The notes: generated by a model from the sequence alone, not told the origin. 64,000 bases of DNA from Kordia sp964351775 (GCA_964351775.1 CAYGPQ010000002.1:1-64000), one strand, 5' to 3'. Shown: positions 9,270 to 17,958, counted from the stretch's first letter. Translations and numbers: made by a program.

Positions 9270-9806
9270 ATGAAAAATATAATTTTTATTGGAGGAGTTC
9301 ACGGAGTAGGAAAAGGAACATTTTGTAAAGAAGTTTGTGAAGAATTTAATTTTGAACATTTATCAGCTAGTGAAATTCTTAAGTGGAAAGAAATTAGTCA
9401 AAAAGAGAATAAGAAGGTTGATAATTTTAGTTTGACTCAAAATAGATTATTAAAGGCGTTAAATAATATTGTAAAGCCCAATTTAAAATATTTATTAGAT
9501 GGACATTTTTGTTTATTCAACAAGGATGGAGTTCCTAAAAAAGTACCAGAAGAAACTTTTTTTGAAATTAATCCTGCGGCTATCGTTCTTATCACCTGTG
9601 ACATTGGTGTATTGCAAGATCGTTTGATTAAAAGGGATGATACTAAATATAGTCTTGAAATTTTAAATGAGATGAATGAATTAGAACTTCTCCAGGCAAA
9701 AAAAATAGCAGTCAAATTGAAGATTCCTTTTTTGAAATTAGAAAACGGGAATAATAAAGAATTTTTTAAATTTTTAAGAGAATATGAGAGTTTTAATAGA
9801 TACTAA
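9270..9806 (+). CDS. P-loop NTPase, adenylate-kinase-like (first gene of the PIN/ASCH cassette)
   Basis: 178 residues beginning with a beta strand and P-loop: GGVHGVGKGT at 8-17, the GxxGxGKGT form common in nucleoside monophosphate kinases. A later segment reads VLITCDIGVLQDRLIKRDDTKY, like the lid region of such kinases, where Arg residues contact phosphates. It probably binds ATP and may phosphorylate a nucleotide or a nucleic-acid end; that is inference. The next gene starts inside its last 23 bases, so the two are translationally coupled. The DNA is visibly richer in A+T than the flanking core genes, suggesting transfer. Confidence 0.8.
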   Translation: MKNIIFIGGVHGVGKGTFCKEVCEEFNFEHLSASEILKWKEISQKENKKVDNFSLTQNRLLKALNNIVKPNLKYLLDGHFCLFNKDGVPKKVPEETFFEINPAAIVLITCDIGVLQDRLIKRDDTKYSLEILNEMNELELLQAKKIAVKLKIPFLKLENGNNKEFFKFLREYESFNRY

Positions 9807-11307
9807 TATAATAATTCATAGAGAAGCTAGTAAGGCTTTAAATGAGGATATTGGATTGCTTTTTAATTGGTTAGACAGATTAAAACATGAAAAATGTATT
9901 CATCCATTATCTTTAGAGGAAATATCAACATATAAAGATGAGGATATTGTAAAAACGATGAAGATTAAAATGAAAAATTATAATCTTCTTAAAACAGAAT
10001 CTCCTGAGTCTGAAAAGGTTGTTGAAATTAGAAAATCGGATAAAACTAGAAATGACTTTATAGATACAAGTATTATTAAAGAAATTTATAATAAAAGAGT
10101 AGATTATTTAATAACTGAGGATAGAGGTATACATCACAAAGCAAGATTGCTTGGTATATCACAAAGAGTATTTAAAATTGCTGATTTTTTAGAGAAATCA
10201 ATAGAGGAGAACCCCGAATTAAAAAGTTACAAAGTTCTTTCTGTAAAACAAGAATTTTTTGGAAAAATCGATGTCTCAGATGATTTTTTTGATTCGTTTA
10301 AGGCTGATTATAAAGAGTTTGCTAATTGGTTCAATAAGAAGTCCGATAATATAGCTTATGTGTGCATTACTGATAAAAAAGTAAGAGCTTTTCTTTATCT
10401 TAAAATAGAAGATAAAGAAGAGTCTTACACCGAAATAAAACCTCTTTTTGAAAGAAAGAAAAGATTGAAAATAGGCACTTTAAAAGTTACTTCAACTGGT
10501 TATAAGTTGGGAGAAAGATTTTTGAAAATAGTTTTCGATAATGCACATCAATATAAAGTAGATGAGATATATGTTACTATATTTAATAAGAGAGAAGAAC
10601 AGAGAATTTTAATAAGTTTATTAGAAGATTGGGGATTTAAGTATTGGGGAGAAAAAAACACCAAGAATGGTGTTGAGAATGTTTATGTCCGACCATTTGG
10701 AAAAGAATTACCAATAAATATAGAGAACCCAAAATTGACATTTCCTTTCCTCTCCAGAAAAACGAGAAAGTATATAATAAAAATAGAACCAGAATATCAC
10801 ACGGAACTGTTTCCTGATAGTATTAATACAAGAGAAAATAACGAGGAATATGCAGATAACGAACCACATAGGAATAGAATAGGAAAAGTATATATTTCAC
10901 ATTCTAAAGACAGGCATTTAAAATCAGGTGATGTTATTATTATTTATAGGATTGGAGAAACTTCTCCTAAAAGATTTTCAAGTACTATAACATCGGTATG
11001 TATAGTAGAAGAAGTCGTAAATAACATTGATAATTTTGAAGATTTTTTTCAAATTTGTAATAGAAGAACTTTTATAGAAAAAGAAGATTTGAGAAGCAAA
11101 TGGTGGAATAAATATGGTAGCTATAAGCCTTTTATAATAAAATTACTTTATGCTCATTCTTTGCCAACTCCTAAGCCAACTTTAAATGATCTATTGGAAA
11201 TTGGAGTTATAGAAGATATAAATAATATGCCCAGGGGATTTATTGAAATTAATAGTAAACAATTCGATAGATTAGTTAAATTTGCTTATAAGAAAAAGAA
11301 AAAATGA
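9784..11307 (+). CDS. PIN nuclease - GNAT acetyltransferase - PUA-like fusion protein
   Basis: 507 residues. Residues 1-140 are a PIN domain: RVLIDTN at the start (Asp6), acidic residues near Glu45/46, Asp94 and Asp113 (LITEDRG). Residues about 175-310 look like a GNAT fold: a strand pair, then GTLKVTSTGYKLGERFLKIV in the place of the acetyl-CoA motif, then VTIFNKREEQRILISLLEDW and GFKYWGEKN. Residues about 330-507 have the look of a PUA/EVE-like nucleic-acid-binding domain (GKVYISHSKDRHLKSGDVII). PIN domains are metal-dependent RNases; the GNAT part may acetylate the target or a partner. The ORF overlaps the genes on both sides (23 and 4 nt), so the three form one unit. Confidence 0.8.
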   Translation: MRVLIDTNIIIHREASKALNEDIGLLFNWLDRLKHEKCIHPLSLEEISTYKDEDIVKTMKIKMKNYNLLKTESPESEKVVEIRKSDKTRNDFIDTSIIKEIYNKRVDYLITEDRGIHHKARLLGISQRVFKIADFLEKSIEENPELKSYKVLSVKQEFFGKIDVSDDFFDSFKADYKEFANWFNKKSDNIAYVCITDKKVRAFLYLKIEDKEESYTEIKPLFERKKRLKIGTLKVTSTGYKLGERFLKIVFDNAHQYKVDEIYVTIFNKREEQRILISLLEDWGFKYWGEKNTKNGVENVYVRPFGKELPINIENPKLTFPFLSRKTRKYIIKIEPEYHTELFPDSINTRENNEEYADNEPHRNRIGKVYISHSKDRHLKSGDVIIIYRIGETSPKRFSSTITSVCIVEEVVNNIDNFEDFFQICNRRTFIEKEDLRSKWWNKYGSYKPFIIKLLYAHSLPTPKPTLNDLLEIGVIEDINNMPRGFIEINSKQFDRLVKFAYKKKKK

Positions 11308-11675
11308 AAGTAATTTTATCAATTAAACCAAAGTTTGCTAACAAAATATTTGATGGCACTAAAAAATTTGAATTCCGTAGAACTCTATTCAAAAATAAAG
11401 ATGTAACAAATGTAGTTGTTTATGCTTCTGCACCTGTCAGTAAAGTCATAGGAGAATTTGAAATAGATAAGATTTTTCACCAAGACTTAATTTCATTATG
11501 GAATAAGACTTCACTGTTTTCAGGTATCTCAGAGGATTATTATAAGGAATACTTTAATGGAAAAGAAAACGGATATGCTATTAAAGTTAAAAACCCCAAA
11601 AAATATAAAAATGAGTTGTGTATAAGAGAATCTTTTGGACTAAAACCACCTCAGTCTTTTGCATACATAAGATAG
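11304..11675 (+). CDS. ASCH-domain protein (PUA-like)
   Basis: 123 residues, nearly a bare ASCH domain. The signature GTKKFEFRR (residues about 18-26, GxKxxExR form) follows SIKPKFANKIFD, and VVVYASAPVSKVIGEFEIDK gives the next strands. ASCH is a PUA-like fold thought to bind RNA; some members are nucleoside-related hydrolases. The ATGA overlap (4 nt) with the stop of the PIN-GNAT gene shows tight coupling. It ends 9 bp from the convergent peptidase gene, so it is the last gene of the cassette. No terminator is seen in that short gap. Confidence 0.85.
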   Translation: MKVILSIKPKFANKIFDGTKKFEFRRTLFKNKDVTNVVVYASAPVSKVIGEFEIDKIFHQDLISLWNKTSLFSGISEDYYKEYFNGKENGYAIKVKNPKKYKNELCIRESFGLKPPQSFAYIR

Positions 11676-11684
11676 ATTTTTATT

Positions 11685-12650
11685 TTACTGACCCACATGA
11701 AACAAAGCATCACCCTGATTCACAACCGCTTGATTATTAATACAAAACACAAAACCGTCATAAGGTGCTTTCATCTCTTTACAATACGTAGCAAACGTAT
11801 CTGTTACAATACCTAAAACGGCTCCTTTTTTCACAGAACTTCCGTTTAACACTTGCGGTACAAACATGCCTGCGGTGGGTGCGCGTAACCATTTACGATC
11901 GGTTAAAAACGTACTTGCTTCGCGTTCTATCAGCATTGGGTCAATTTTGTCAATCATACCCACATATTTCATCACATTCAAAATACCTTGAATTCCTTCT
12001 CGGATGGCATATTCGTCAAAACGCATACTTTCGCCACCTTCAAACACAATAATCGGAATCTTCATGTCAAAAGCTGTCTTTCGAAAGGAACTATTTATCA
12101 ATGACGTCGCAAAATAAAAAGGCGCATTAAAAACTTCGGCAAGTTTCTTACTTTCGGGCATTTCTTCGGTATAGCGAATTTGCGGATGATTATTGCGTTG
12201 CGCGCCACCGGTATGCAAATCAATTCCAAAATCGACTTGTGGCAACACGTTGTATGTTACTTCGTAGGCAATTCTAGCGGCAAGCGAACCTTTATTGACA
12301 CCCGGAAAACTTCTATTGACATCTTTCCCATCGGGAACTTGTCGTGAAAAGTGGATAAACCCAAAAACATTCAGCAATGGCAATACAATCACAGCACCAT
12401 TGTTGATCTTATAGCAGCCTTCAAAAAGCATTCTGCGGATAATTTCCACACCATTAATTTCATCGCCATGCAAACCACCTTGCACCAACAATGTTGGCCC
12501 TGGTTTTTTTGCATTATACACATAAATTGGAATTTCAATCAAGGTTCCTGTCGGTAAGCGATCAATCGGAATTTTAATCCATTTATCTTCGCCCGGTTTT
12601 ACGGTTTCTCCGTGAATGGTAATGGTTTTATTTTCCGAATTTTCGAACAT
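11685..12650 (-). CDS. Succinylglutamate desuccinylase/aspartoacylase family metallopeptidase
   Basis: 321 residues. The zinc-binding signature GGLHGDEINGVEIIRR (HxxE) lies near residues 58-73, and the family motif DLHTGG gives the third ligand. The C-terminal part (LRAPTAGMFVPQVLNGSSVK, then GIVTDTF) resembles the beta-sandwich that closes M14-type aspartoacylases. The start overlaps the end of the RimK-type ligase by 23 nt, so the two are co-transcribed. The pairing of an ATP-grasp ligase with an aspartoacylase-like enzyme is common in Flavobacteria; it suggests addition and removal of amino-acid tags on a peptide or protein, but the substrate is not shown. Confidence 0.85.
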   Translation of the reverse strand: MFENSENKTITIHGETVKPGEDKWIKIPIDRLPTGTLIEIPIYVYNAKKPGPTLLVQGGLHGDEINGVEIIRRMLFEGCYKINNGAVIVLPLLNVFGFIHFSRQVPDGKDVNRSFPGVNKGSLAARIAYEVTYNVLPQVDFGIDLHTGGAQRNNHPQIRYTEEMPESKKLAEVFNAPFYFATSLINSSFRKTAFDMKIPIIVFEGGESMRFDEYAIREGIQGILNVMKYVGMIDKIDPMLIEREASTFLTDRKWLRAPTAGMFVPQVLNGSSVKKGAVLGIVTDTFATYCKEMKAPYDGFVFCINNQAVVNQGDALFHVGQ

Positions 12651-13521
12651 TCTTTTCTAAAAATTTAATAATTTCTCCCGCAACATTCACTTTCGTATGT
12701 GCTTCAATGCCTTCCAAACCCGCAGACGAATTGGCTTCAATCACCAAAGGACCACGTTTCGAGCGAATAATATCTACACCACACACAGGCAAACCTAGTA
12801 CTTTTGCAGTGTGAATCGCGATTTTCTTTTCGTATTCCGTTAAGGTTACTGATGTCGTGGTGCCGCCACGATGTACATTGCTTCTAAAATCTTCGTCCGT
12901 GCTACTTCGCATCATGGCTGCCACAATTTTATTCCCCACAATATACACGCGAATATCTTGTCCGTTGGCTTCTTCAATAAACTCTTGCAGAATAATATTC
13001 ACGTTCATATTATACAGCGACTCAATAATCGATTTTGCTGATTTTTTACTATCGGCAATCATCACGCCCAATCCTTGTGTCCCTTCTTGCAGTTTAATTA
13101 TAATGGGCGCGCCCCCCAATAATTTTATATGTTCTTTAATATTCGATGTATCTTTTGCAAACAGTGTTTTGGGAATAGGAATTCGTTTTCGAGCCAAAAT
13201 TTGCATGGTGCGCAATTTATTTCGAGAACGAATAATGCCTAGCGATTTTGCGGTTGTAAATACGCCATTCATTTCAAACTGTTTCACAATGGCAGCACCA
13301 TGTCGCGTTACGGAAGTTCCAATACGCGGAATCATAGCATCAACACCATAGGTAATATTTTCAGCACCTAAATAAATTTGCGGTTTGGCTTCATCGCCCA
13401 AAATCACTGCACATTTTGTATGATCTATGATGCGGACATTGTGCCCTTTTTTAGTGGCTTCGTGGTACAATCTATTCGTGGAATAAATGCGAGCGTTGAT
13501 GGAAAGAATATAAATATTCAT
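12628..13521 (-). CDS. rimK: RimK-family ATP-grasp alpha-L-glutamate ligase
   Basis: 297 residues, the usual length of RimK. N-terminal domain MNIYILSINARIYSTNRLYH, then ATP-grasp features: PIIIKLQEGTQGLGVMIAD, LQEFIEEANGQDIRVYIVGN, and the metal-binding end VCGVDIIRSKRGPLVIEANS. In E. coli RimK adds glutamates to the C-terminus of ribosomal protein S6; in this lineage the substrate may differ, so the symbol marks the family. First gene of a two-gene unit with the aspartoacylase-like peptidase downstream. Confidence 0.85.
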   Translation of the reverse strand: MNIYILSINARIYSTNRLYHEATKKGHNVRIIDHTKCAVILGDEAKPQIYLGAENITYGVDAMIPRIGTSVTRHGAAIVKQFEMNGVFTTAKSLGIIRSRNKLRTMQILARKRIPIPKTLFAKDTSNIKEHIKLLGGAPIIIKLQEGTQGLGVMIADSKKSAKSIIESLYNMNVNIILQEFIEEANGQDIRVYIVGNKIVAAMMRSSTDEDFRSNVHRGGTTTSVTLTEYEKKIAIHTAKVLGLPVCGVDIIRSKRGPLVIEANSSAGLEGIEAHTKVNVAGEIIKFLEKNVRKFGK

Positions 13522-13661
13522 TGGTTTATAATAACGTAAGAGTTTTTAAAAATAAGTAAACTTTCTTAGTTTGAAAGTGAACGGATATTAAAAAACCTTA
13601 AATAATTGATTGCTAAGGCATTTTTTTATAATATTTAGAGCCGTAGTAACGTTTAGTATCT

Positions 13662-14534
13662 ATGAAAAAACTCGTATTAATTCCAATCGTACTCGTATTA
13701 TTTTTTTCTTCCTGTACATCAGAAGATGATTGTTGTACGCCAAACCCAGGGGTGAATAATTTAATCATTAAGTTTAAGTTTGATGCCACACAGCAACGCT
13801 TGAATAATCTTGGACAGCCAGCCAGTATTCCTGCGGGAAATGCAGCGCAATCGCCCAATTTTAGTAAAATGAGTGCCAATTATATTGAATTCGCGCCAAG
13901 CGCAACAACCTTGTTAGGAAATGGTGAAGTTGTGTACACAGGTGCAGAAACGACACAAGGAGGCAATTTGGCAATCGATTTTCAAAATGCGCAATTTGCA
14001 GGAAATGACGAAGTATTCCTAGCAATTCCGCTGAATGAAATTGCAGTAGGAACCTACAATTGGGTGCGTGTTTCGTTGGCGTATCAAGAAGGAAGTATCA
14101 ATTTTTTACAAAACGGAACCGATATCACCGGAACGTTGGCAAGTTTTGTAGGCTATAATAGTTACATCACCAATTTTGATGTCAACGGAAGTATTTTTAG
14201 CATTAATGAAAATAAATTACAAGGTTTTTGGGTATTTGAAGCTTTAGGTTTTACCTTACAAGGACAAGCGCCAGCAGGTGCAACCACAGTGCCAAATCCG
14301 TTATTTGATTCATCGCCAGTGCCACAAGGTTCGTGTGTGGTGACAGGACAATTTGAAAACGGATTCACTATTACAGGAACTGAAATAGCCGATGTAGAAG
14401 TCACACTTTCGTTTTCTGTCAACAATAGTTTTGAATGGACAGAAATTAACGCAGACGGAAAATACGAACCAGCCATTGGCGAACAACCTGTTGATATGGG
14501 ATTGAGAGGATTAATTCCAAGTGTGTCTAATTAA
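13662..14534 (+). CDS. Flavobacterial lipoprotein of unknown function
   Basis: 290 residues. MKKLVLIPIVLVLFFSSC is a lipoprotein signal with Cys18 as the probable lipid anchor, followed by an Asp-rich, Cys-Cys patch (TSEDDCCTPNPG). The rest alternates short strands and Gly/Asn-rich turns without a motif I recognise. It is probably anchored in the outer membrane or periplasm. The next gene starts 22 bp after its stop and may be co-transcribed. Confidence 0.75.
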   Translation: MKKLVLIPIVLVLFFSSCTSEDDCCTPNPGVNNLIIKFKFDATQQRLNNLGQPASIPAGNAAQSPNFSKMSANYIEFAPSATTLLGNGEVVYTGAETTQGGNLAIDFQNAQFAGNDEVFLAIPLNEIAVGTYNWVRVSLAYQEGSINFLQNGTDITGTLASFVGYNSYITNFDVNGSIFSINENKLQGFWVFEALGFTLQGQAPAGATTVPNPLFDSSPVPQGSCVVTGQFENGFTITGTEIADVEVTLSFSVNNSFEWTEINADGKYEPAIGEQPVDMGLRGLIPSVSN

Positions 14535-14556
14535 TGGCGAGGGAACACTCCGAAAA

Positions 14557-15090
14557 ATGAACAATTTCAACATTAAGAAAGCAACGATAGACGATATTGA
14601 CCAATTACTAACAATTGTAAAACAGACGTTTATAGAAACCTATGCTGCTCAAAATAGTGAAGAAAATCTGAATTCGTATGTAAAAAATAACTTTTCCACA
14701 ACAAAGTTGAAAGCTGAATTGGCAGACAAAAATGCGGAATTTTATATCGCAGAATTTGGAGGCGAGCTCATAGGGTATTTAAAAATCAACTTTGGACCGT
14801 CGCAAACAGAAATTAAAGATAAAAATGCGCTTGAAATCGAGCGAATTTATGTGCTCAATGAATTTCACGCGAAAAAAGTTGGACAAGCACTTTGCGAAAA
14901 AGCCATAGAAATTTCTAAAGCCAAAAAGCTTGAATATGTTTGGTTAGGTGTTTGGGAAAAAAATCCAAGAGCGATCCGATTTTACGAAAAAAATGGTTTT
15001 GTACAATTTGACACGCATATTTTCAAATTGGGAAATGACAAACAAACCGACTTTTTGATGAAACTTGAAATAAGTTCGAGCGTTGACTGA
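14557..15090 (+). CDS. GNAT family N-acetyltransferase
   Basis: 177 residues from the ATG at 14557 (MNNFNIKKATIDDIDQLL, a typical GNAT N-terminus); the frame also has a GTG at 14521 inside the previous gene, which I do not favour. Motif A is visible as LEIERIYVLNEFHAKKVGQA, and motif B as VWLGVWEKNPRAIRFYEKNG with GFVQF. It should transfer acetyl from acetyl-CoA to a small molecule or protein; the substrate is unknown. The RimI/YhbS-like layout is common and says little about the target. Confidence 0.85.
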   Translation: MNNFNIKKATIDDIDQLLTIVKQTFIETYAAQNSEENLNSYVKNNFSTTKLKAELADKNAEFYIAEFGGELIGYLKINFGPSQTEIKDKNALEIERIYVLNEFHAKKVGQALCEKAIEISKAKKLEYVWLGVWEKNPRAIRFYEKNGFVQFDTHIFKLGNDKQTDFLMKLEISSSVD

Positions 15091-15371
15091 AAGAATATAA
15101 ATAAAGTGAGTTCGACATAAGTTTCATTTAAATAAAATTTAGTCAACACTTATTATGTAAGATTTAAAATACTGAAAATCAGTTTTTTATTTTATTAAAT
15201 AACGTGAGTTCGATATAAGTTTATCCAATTCTTTGAATACTATCTATGTTGATATTAGGTTTGGTTGGATAAAAGGCATAGCCTAAGTTACGGCTTCTTT
15301 TTATTTTGAAGCATAAGCGGAAAAGAGCAATTTTTAATGAGTAATTTTACGTTAGAAATGGTATTACATGA
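15091..15371. other. Intergenic stretch with a direct repeat, no gene seen
   Basis: GTGAGTTCGACATAAGTTT near 15107 and GTGAGTTCGATATAAGTTT near 15203 form a direct repeat about 95 bp apart (one mismatch). They lie just left of the transposase remnant and could be remnants of insertion-sequence ends or a local duplication. Nothing else is recognised. Confidence 0.35.
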
Positions 15372-15638
15372 AAAAAGAAACGAAGCACCGTAGAACCAGT
15401 CTTCGGCACACTAAAAGAATATATGGGACTTAGAAAAATCAATACATTAGGAATTAAACAAGCAAATAAAGTAATGCACTTGGCTGCGATTGCCTATAAC
15501 TTGAAGAAATACCTGAAATTTATCACTAAAACAGCAAAAAGTGAAGCAAGATCACTTGATTTCGTCATTTTCAAAATAAAGTCACTATTTGGTAACTATA
15601 TTTTGATTTTAAGCGATGTTAATTTTACGATTCAATAG
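15372..15638 (+). pseudogene. C-terminal remnant of an IS1182-type DDE transposase
   Basis: After an in-frame stop at 15369-15371 the frame reads KKKRSTVEPVFGTLKEYMGL, then RKINTLGIKQANKVMHLAAI and AYNLKKYLKF. This RxxTVEPVFGTL...G...N..GI..AN..M...A..YNLKK signature is the C-terminal end of transposases with an IS1182/DDE_Tnp_1_6 type domain. Only about 88 residues remain and the catalytic DD part is absent, so it is a decayed copy. The tail (residues after KKYLKF) is usual for the family. Confidence 0.7.
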
Positions 15639-15709
15639 TAAAACTCAAAAGAAAGACATCCTTAAATAGGCTAAGAATTAGTCACTTTTTATACAATTAT
15701 GGACTTGTG

Positions 15710-15732
15710 CAACGGTTACCGTTGTTGGGCAC
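15710..15732. repeat. Palindrome with attC-like GTTGGGC core
   Basis: CAACGGT (15710-15716) and ACCGTTG (15718-15724) form a perfect inverted repeat around one base, running into GTTGGGCAC (15724-15732). The latter fits the GTTRRRY core of integron attC sites and is the reverse complement of GTGCCCAAC at 20005-20013. Confidence 0.4.
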
Positions 15733-15744
15733 TGTACAGTATTA

Positions 15745-16122
15745 CTAACCCCATTTTTCGATTCTTTTCTTGAAATCGGATAGATGGAACTTTGTTTTAC
15801 CCTCTATTAATTTTTTACCCATTATTTTGTGTATAGTTACATCTAATAGTCTATTTCTTACTTTATAGTTTAAATTTGTTTTCATAGATGTATGATTGTT
15901 ACATATATTAGAAGGACTTATATTAATAGTTACTTTGGGTTCTATTATTCCTTTACATAGTTTAATAATACTAAATTGAATTATGGTGATACCTAAATTA
16001 GATATTACTTCAGCATTATTAATACGTTTCGTTGCTTTTAATTGATTAATAGCTTCTAATAATCCATCATAAACCACTTTACGATTTTTTGATATCCGAT
16101 ATTCAAAATTTAATTGAGTCAT
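15745..16122 (-). CDS. Hypothetical protein
   Basis: 125 residues, not recognised. It is basic and Asn/Lys/Ile rich, starting MTQLNFEYRISKNRKVVYDG. No signal peptide, membrane helix or known motif is seen. It lies last on the minus strand after the SRPBCC operon, but a strong hairpin (16133-16163) separates it, so it is probably transcribed on its own. It sits between the two GTTGGGCAC-type sites, at the left end of the possible transferred block. Confidence 0.5.
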   Translation of the reverse strand: MTQLNFEYRISKNRKVVYDGLLEAINQLKATKRINNAEVISNLGITIIQFSIIKLCKGIIEPKVTINISPSNICNNHTSMKTNLNYKVRNRLLDVTIHKIMGKKLIEGKTKFHLSDFKKRIEKWG

Positions 16123-16132
16123 TAAAGAGAGT

Positions 16133-16163
16133 AAACAAGTCTGCTCTAACTACAGACTTGTTT
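16133..16163 (-). terminator. Rho-independent terminator-like hairpin
   Basis: A perfect 11-bp stem (AAACAAGTCTG with CAGACTTGTTT) with a 9-nt loop, 27 bp after the stop of the SRPBCC gene that is read on the minus strand. The downstream strand ends in TTTACTCTCTTT, a weak T tract. Confidence 0.6.
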
Positions 16164-16189
16164 GTGTTATGCATTAATTAATGTAGTAT

Positions 16190-16693
16190 TTAAGCTACTT
16201 TTTTTGGATTCTTTTTAAAATATTTTTTGTCTGCTTTAATTTTTGCTTCTGTTTGCTCACCAGTTTCGGCAAAATGTTTCAAGTCCATAAGTGTTTGACC
16301 AATATCCTTTTTCATTTTAGGGATAATCATCCAGCCCATGAGTATTTTAGGAATTGTAGTAATTTGTACATTAATATCTACTGCAAGCTCAGATGTGTTG
16401 ACACCTCTTTTATTTACAGTAAATGTATTGACCACACTTTTCATCATTGACGGAAGCCCATCTGCGTGATAGGTATAAGTCAATTTGCTTTCATCTACCT
16501 TGTCTACAATTTCGCTGATTTCTCCCCAAGTTGAATGGCAGGTACGACCACCATTAGAATTACCCGAAACATTTTTACTAGATGAATCATTAACTGTACT
16601 AGCCCAGTCACATACTTGACCATATTTGTTCCAAAGTATATCCCAAACTTTTTCGGCCGATGCGGCGATTTGTATATTTTGTTGTATTCTCAT
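16190..16693 (-). CDS. SRPBCC (Bet v1/START-like) family protein, cytoplasmic
   Basis: 167 residues from the ATG at 16693 (MRIQQNIQIAASAEKVWDIL, the usual beginning of the fold); the frame is open to 16771 but that extension shows no conserved features. The helix-grip fold is indicated by the first strand, the AxxVWxIL helix and the later segments HSTWGEISEIVDKVDESKL and TYHADG. SRPBCC domains hold hydrophobic ligands in a deep pocket. No signal peptide, unlike the two relatives upstream. A hairpin at 16782-16798 separates it from them, so it may be read-through or separately regulated. Confidence 0.75.
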   Translation of the reverse strand: MRIQQNIQIAASAEKVWDILWNKYGQVCDWASTVNDSSSKNVSGNSNGGRTCHSTWGEISEIVDKVDESKLTYTYHADGLPSMMKSVVNTFTVNKRGVNTSELAVDINVQITTIPKILMGWMIIPKMKKDIGQTLMDLKHFAETGEQTEAKIKADKKYFKKNPKKVA

Positions 16694-16781
16694 TTTCCTT
16701 GTTTTTATTATTTGATTTCTGTTGCTGTTCTTTCTTTGGATTAAATTAATATAGAAGTGCAACAAATACATTAAAAATAAA

Positions 16782-16798
16782 GGCTCGCACTGCGAGCC
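16782..16798 (-). terminator. Intra-operon hairpin followed by T-rich stretch
   Basis: GGCTCGC-ACT-GCGAGCC is a perfect 7-bp stem; on the minus strand it is followed by TTTATTTTT. It stands 22 bp after the stop of the gene at 16821-17330 and should lower expression of the last SRPBCC gene. Confidence 0.6.
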
Positions 16799-16820
16799 CT
16801 TATCGAAAAAAGGTTAAAGA

Positions 16821-17330
16821 TTATGCACCTGCGCCCATATTGGTAATCATTTCTTTCACGCTCATTGATATAAAACCCATAAACTGCTCTTCAGTCATTT
16901 GTGGGTTTTCCATAAAGGCTTCATAGTTTGACCAGTATACCACCATACACTTGTTATACCCTAAGTCTACCACTTTCCAGTTGTTTACCATCCCTTTGAT
17001 AGGTACACCTTCTGTAACCGCATAGGTTAATGTTCGGTTAGTATCATCAAAACCTGTAAATTCTTCTTTGAATTTTCCTTTTCCGTCTGGTGCGTGGCAA
17101 ACTCTAACACCACCTACACCTTTATTTCCAGTAAAATCTACCTTAGCAATACCCGATGAGTATTCTGCGATATTATCTAATTGTCTTAATATCGTCCAAA
17201 CATCATCAGCTGATTTATCCACAACTTGGGTATACGTTAGTTTAGCATCTGCATTTTGAGCAGATACTTCAGTTGTACTCAATCCTACAAATAGAAGAGC
17301 GAATGCGAAAATTGATTTTTTAATGTTCAT
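16821..17330 (-). CDS. Secreted SRPBCC family protein
   Basis: 169 residues with a clear signal peptide (MNIKKSIFAFALLFVGLSTT, cleavage after EVSAQ). The mature part begins like an SRPBCC domain: YTQVVDKSADDVWTILRQLD, then GVGGVRVCHAPDGKGKFKEE and FTGFDDTNRTLTYAVTEGVP. It is a paralogue of the other two SRPBCC proteins in the unit and probably acts in the periplasm. Third gene of the minus-strand operon, 36 bp after the decarboxylase-like gene. Confidence 0.8.
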   Translation of the reverse strand: MNIKKSIFAFALLFVGLSTTEVSAQNADAKLTYTQVVDKSADDVWTILRQLDNIAEYSSGIAKVDFTGNKGVGGVRVCHAPDGKGKFKEEFTGFDDTNRTLTYAVTEGVPIKGMVNNWKVVDLGYNKCMVVYWSNYEAFMENPQMTEEQFMGFISMSVKEMITNMGAGA

Positions 17331-17366
17331 TTTGTTTGCGTATTTAATTAATATTTATAGTTTTTA

Positions 17367-17957
17367 TTATCGATATTGTGATTCGGTTTCGAAAAGGCCT
17401 TCTGCTAAAGGTTTAAACGGTTCATCGAGATCAGTCATGGCGAGTTGATTAGTTAAGTTAGACATTACTTTAACTCCAATATTTGTTATGACCTCTATGG
17501 CTTGAGATTTGTCATAGCCTGCTCCATAAAATTCCTCTAATGACTTGTTCGAAACTCTTCCCTTACTTTGATATACTTCCAAAGCAAATCCACGAAGGGC
17601 ATTAAACTTATCATTTGGTAGTTCACTTTCATTTCTAATTGCCTTTAAGTCTTCTTCAGCAGAACCAAAGAATGCTGCTCCAGCCATTTGATGGCCTGAA
17701 ACACAATACTTGCATTTGTTCTCAACTGCGACAGCCATCTGTATGACATTGTGCTCTTCTGGTGTAAGCGTTCCGTATTGAGATAATTGTTGTTGAGATA
17801 GCCAATACGATCTCAATGCTGCTGGTGATGCACTCAATACCTTTGTTAGATTTGGAACAAATCCAAAGTTTGTTTTATACCAGTCAAACACTTCTTGTAC
17901 TTCTTGCGGCTCGTTGGATGCTTCATCCATTTTAAAGCCTCTAACTGTTTCTTTCAT
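17367..17957 (-). CDS. Carboxymuconolactone decarboxylase/AhpD-like protein
   Basis: 196 residues. The AhpD-type motif CKYCVSGHQMAG is present, with two Cys spaced CxxC and a His three residues after the second. The N-terminal part VFDWYKTNFGFVPNLTKVLS and the helix LRSYWLSQQQL fit peroxidase-related CMD proteins. Members reduce peroxides through the Cys pair, or act as lyases; the redox role is favoured by CxxC. It starts 1 bp after the stop of the preceding SRPBCC gene. Proteins of this family are well-known targets of ECF41-type sigma factors, matching the promoter seen here. Confidence 0.85.
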   Translation of the reverse strand: MKETVRGFKMDEASNEPQEVQEVFDWYKTNFGFVPNLTKVLSASPAALRSYWLSQQQLSQYGTLTPEEHNVIQMAVAVENKCKYCVSGHQMAGAAFFGSAEEDLKAIRNESELPNDKFNALRGFALEVYQSKGRVSNKSLEEFYGAGYDKSQAIEVITNIGVKVMSNLTNQLAMTDLDEPFKPLAEGLFETESQYR

Positions 17958-17958
17958 T

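Noticed and set aside
15423..15638. Separate 71-residue gene
   Set aside because: The frame continues upstream to a stop at 15369-15371 and matches a transposase C-terminus, so it is a remnant.
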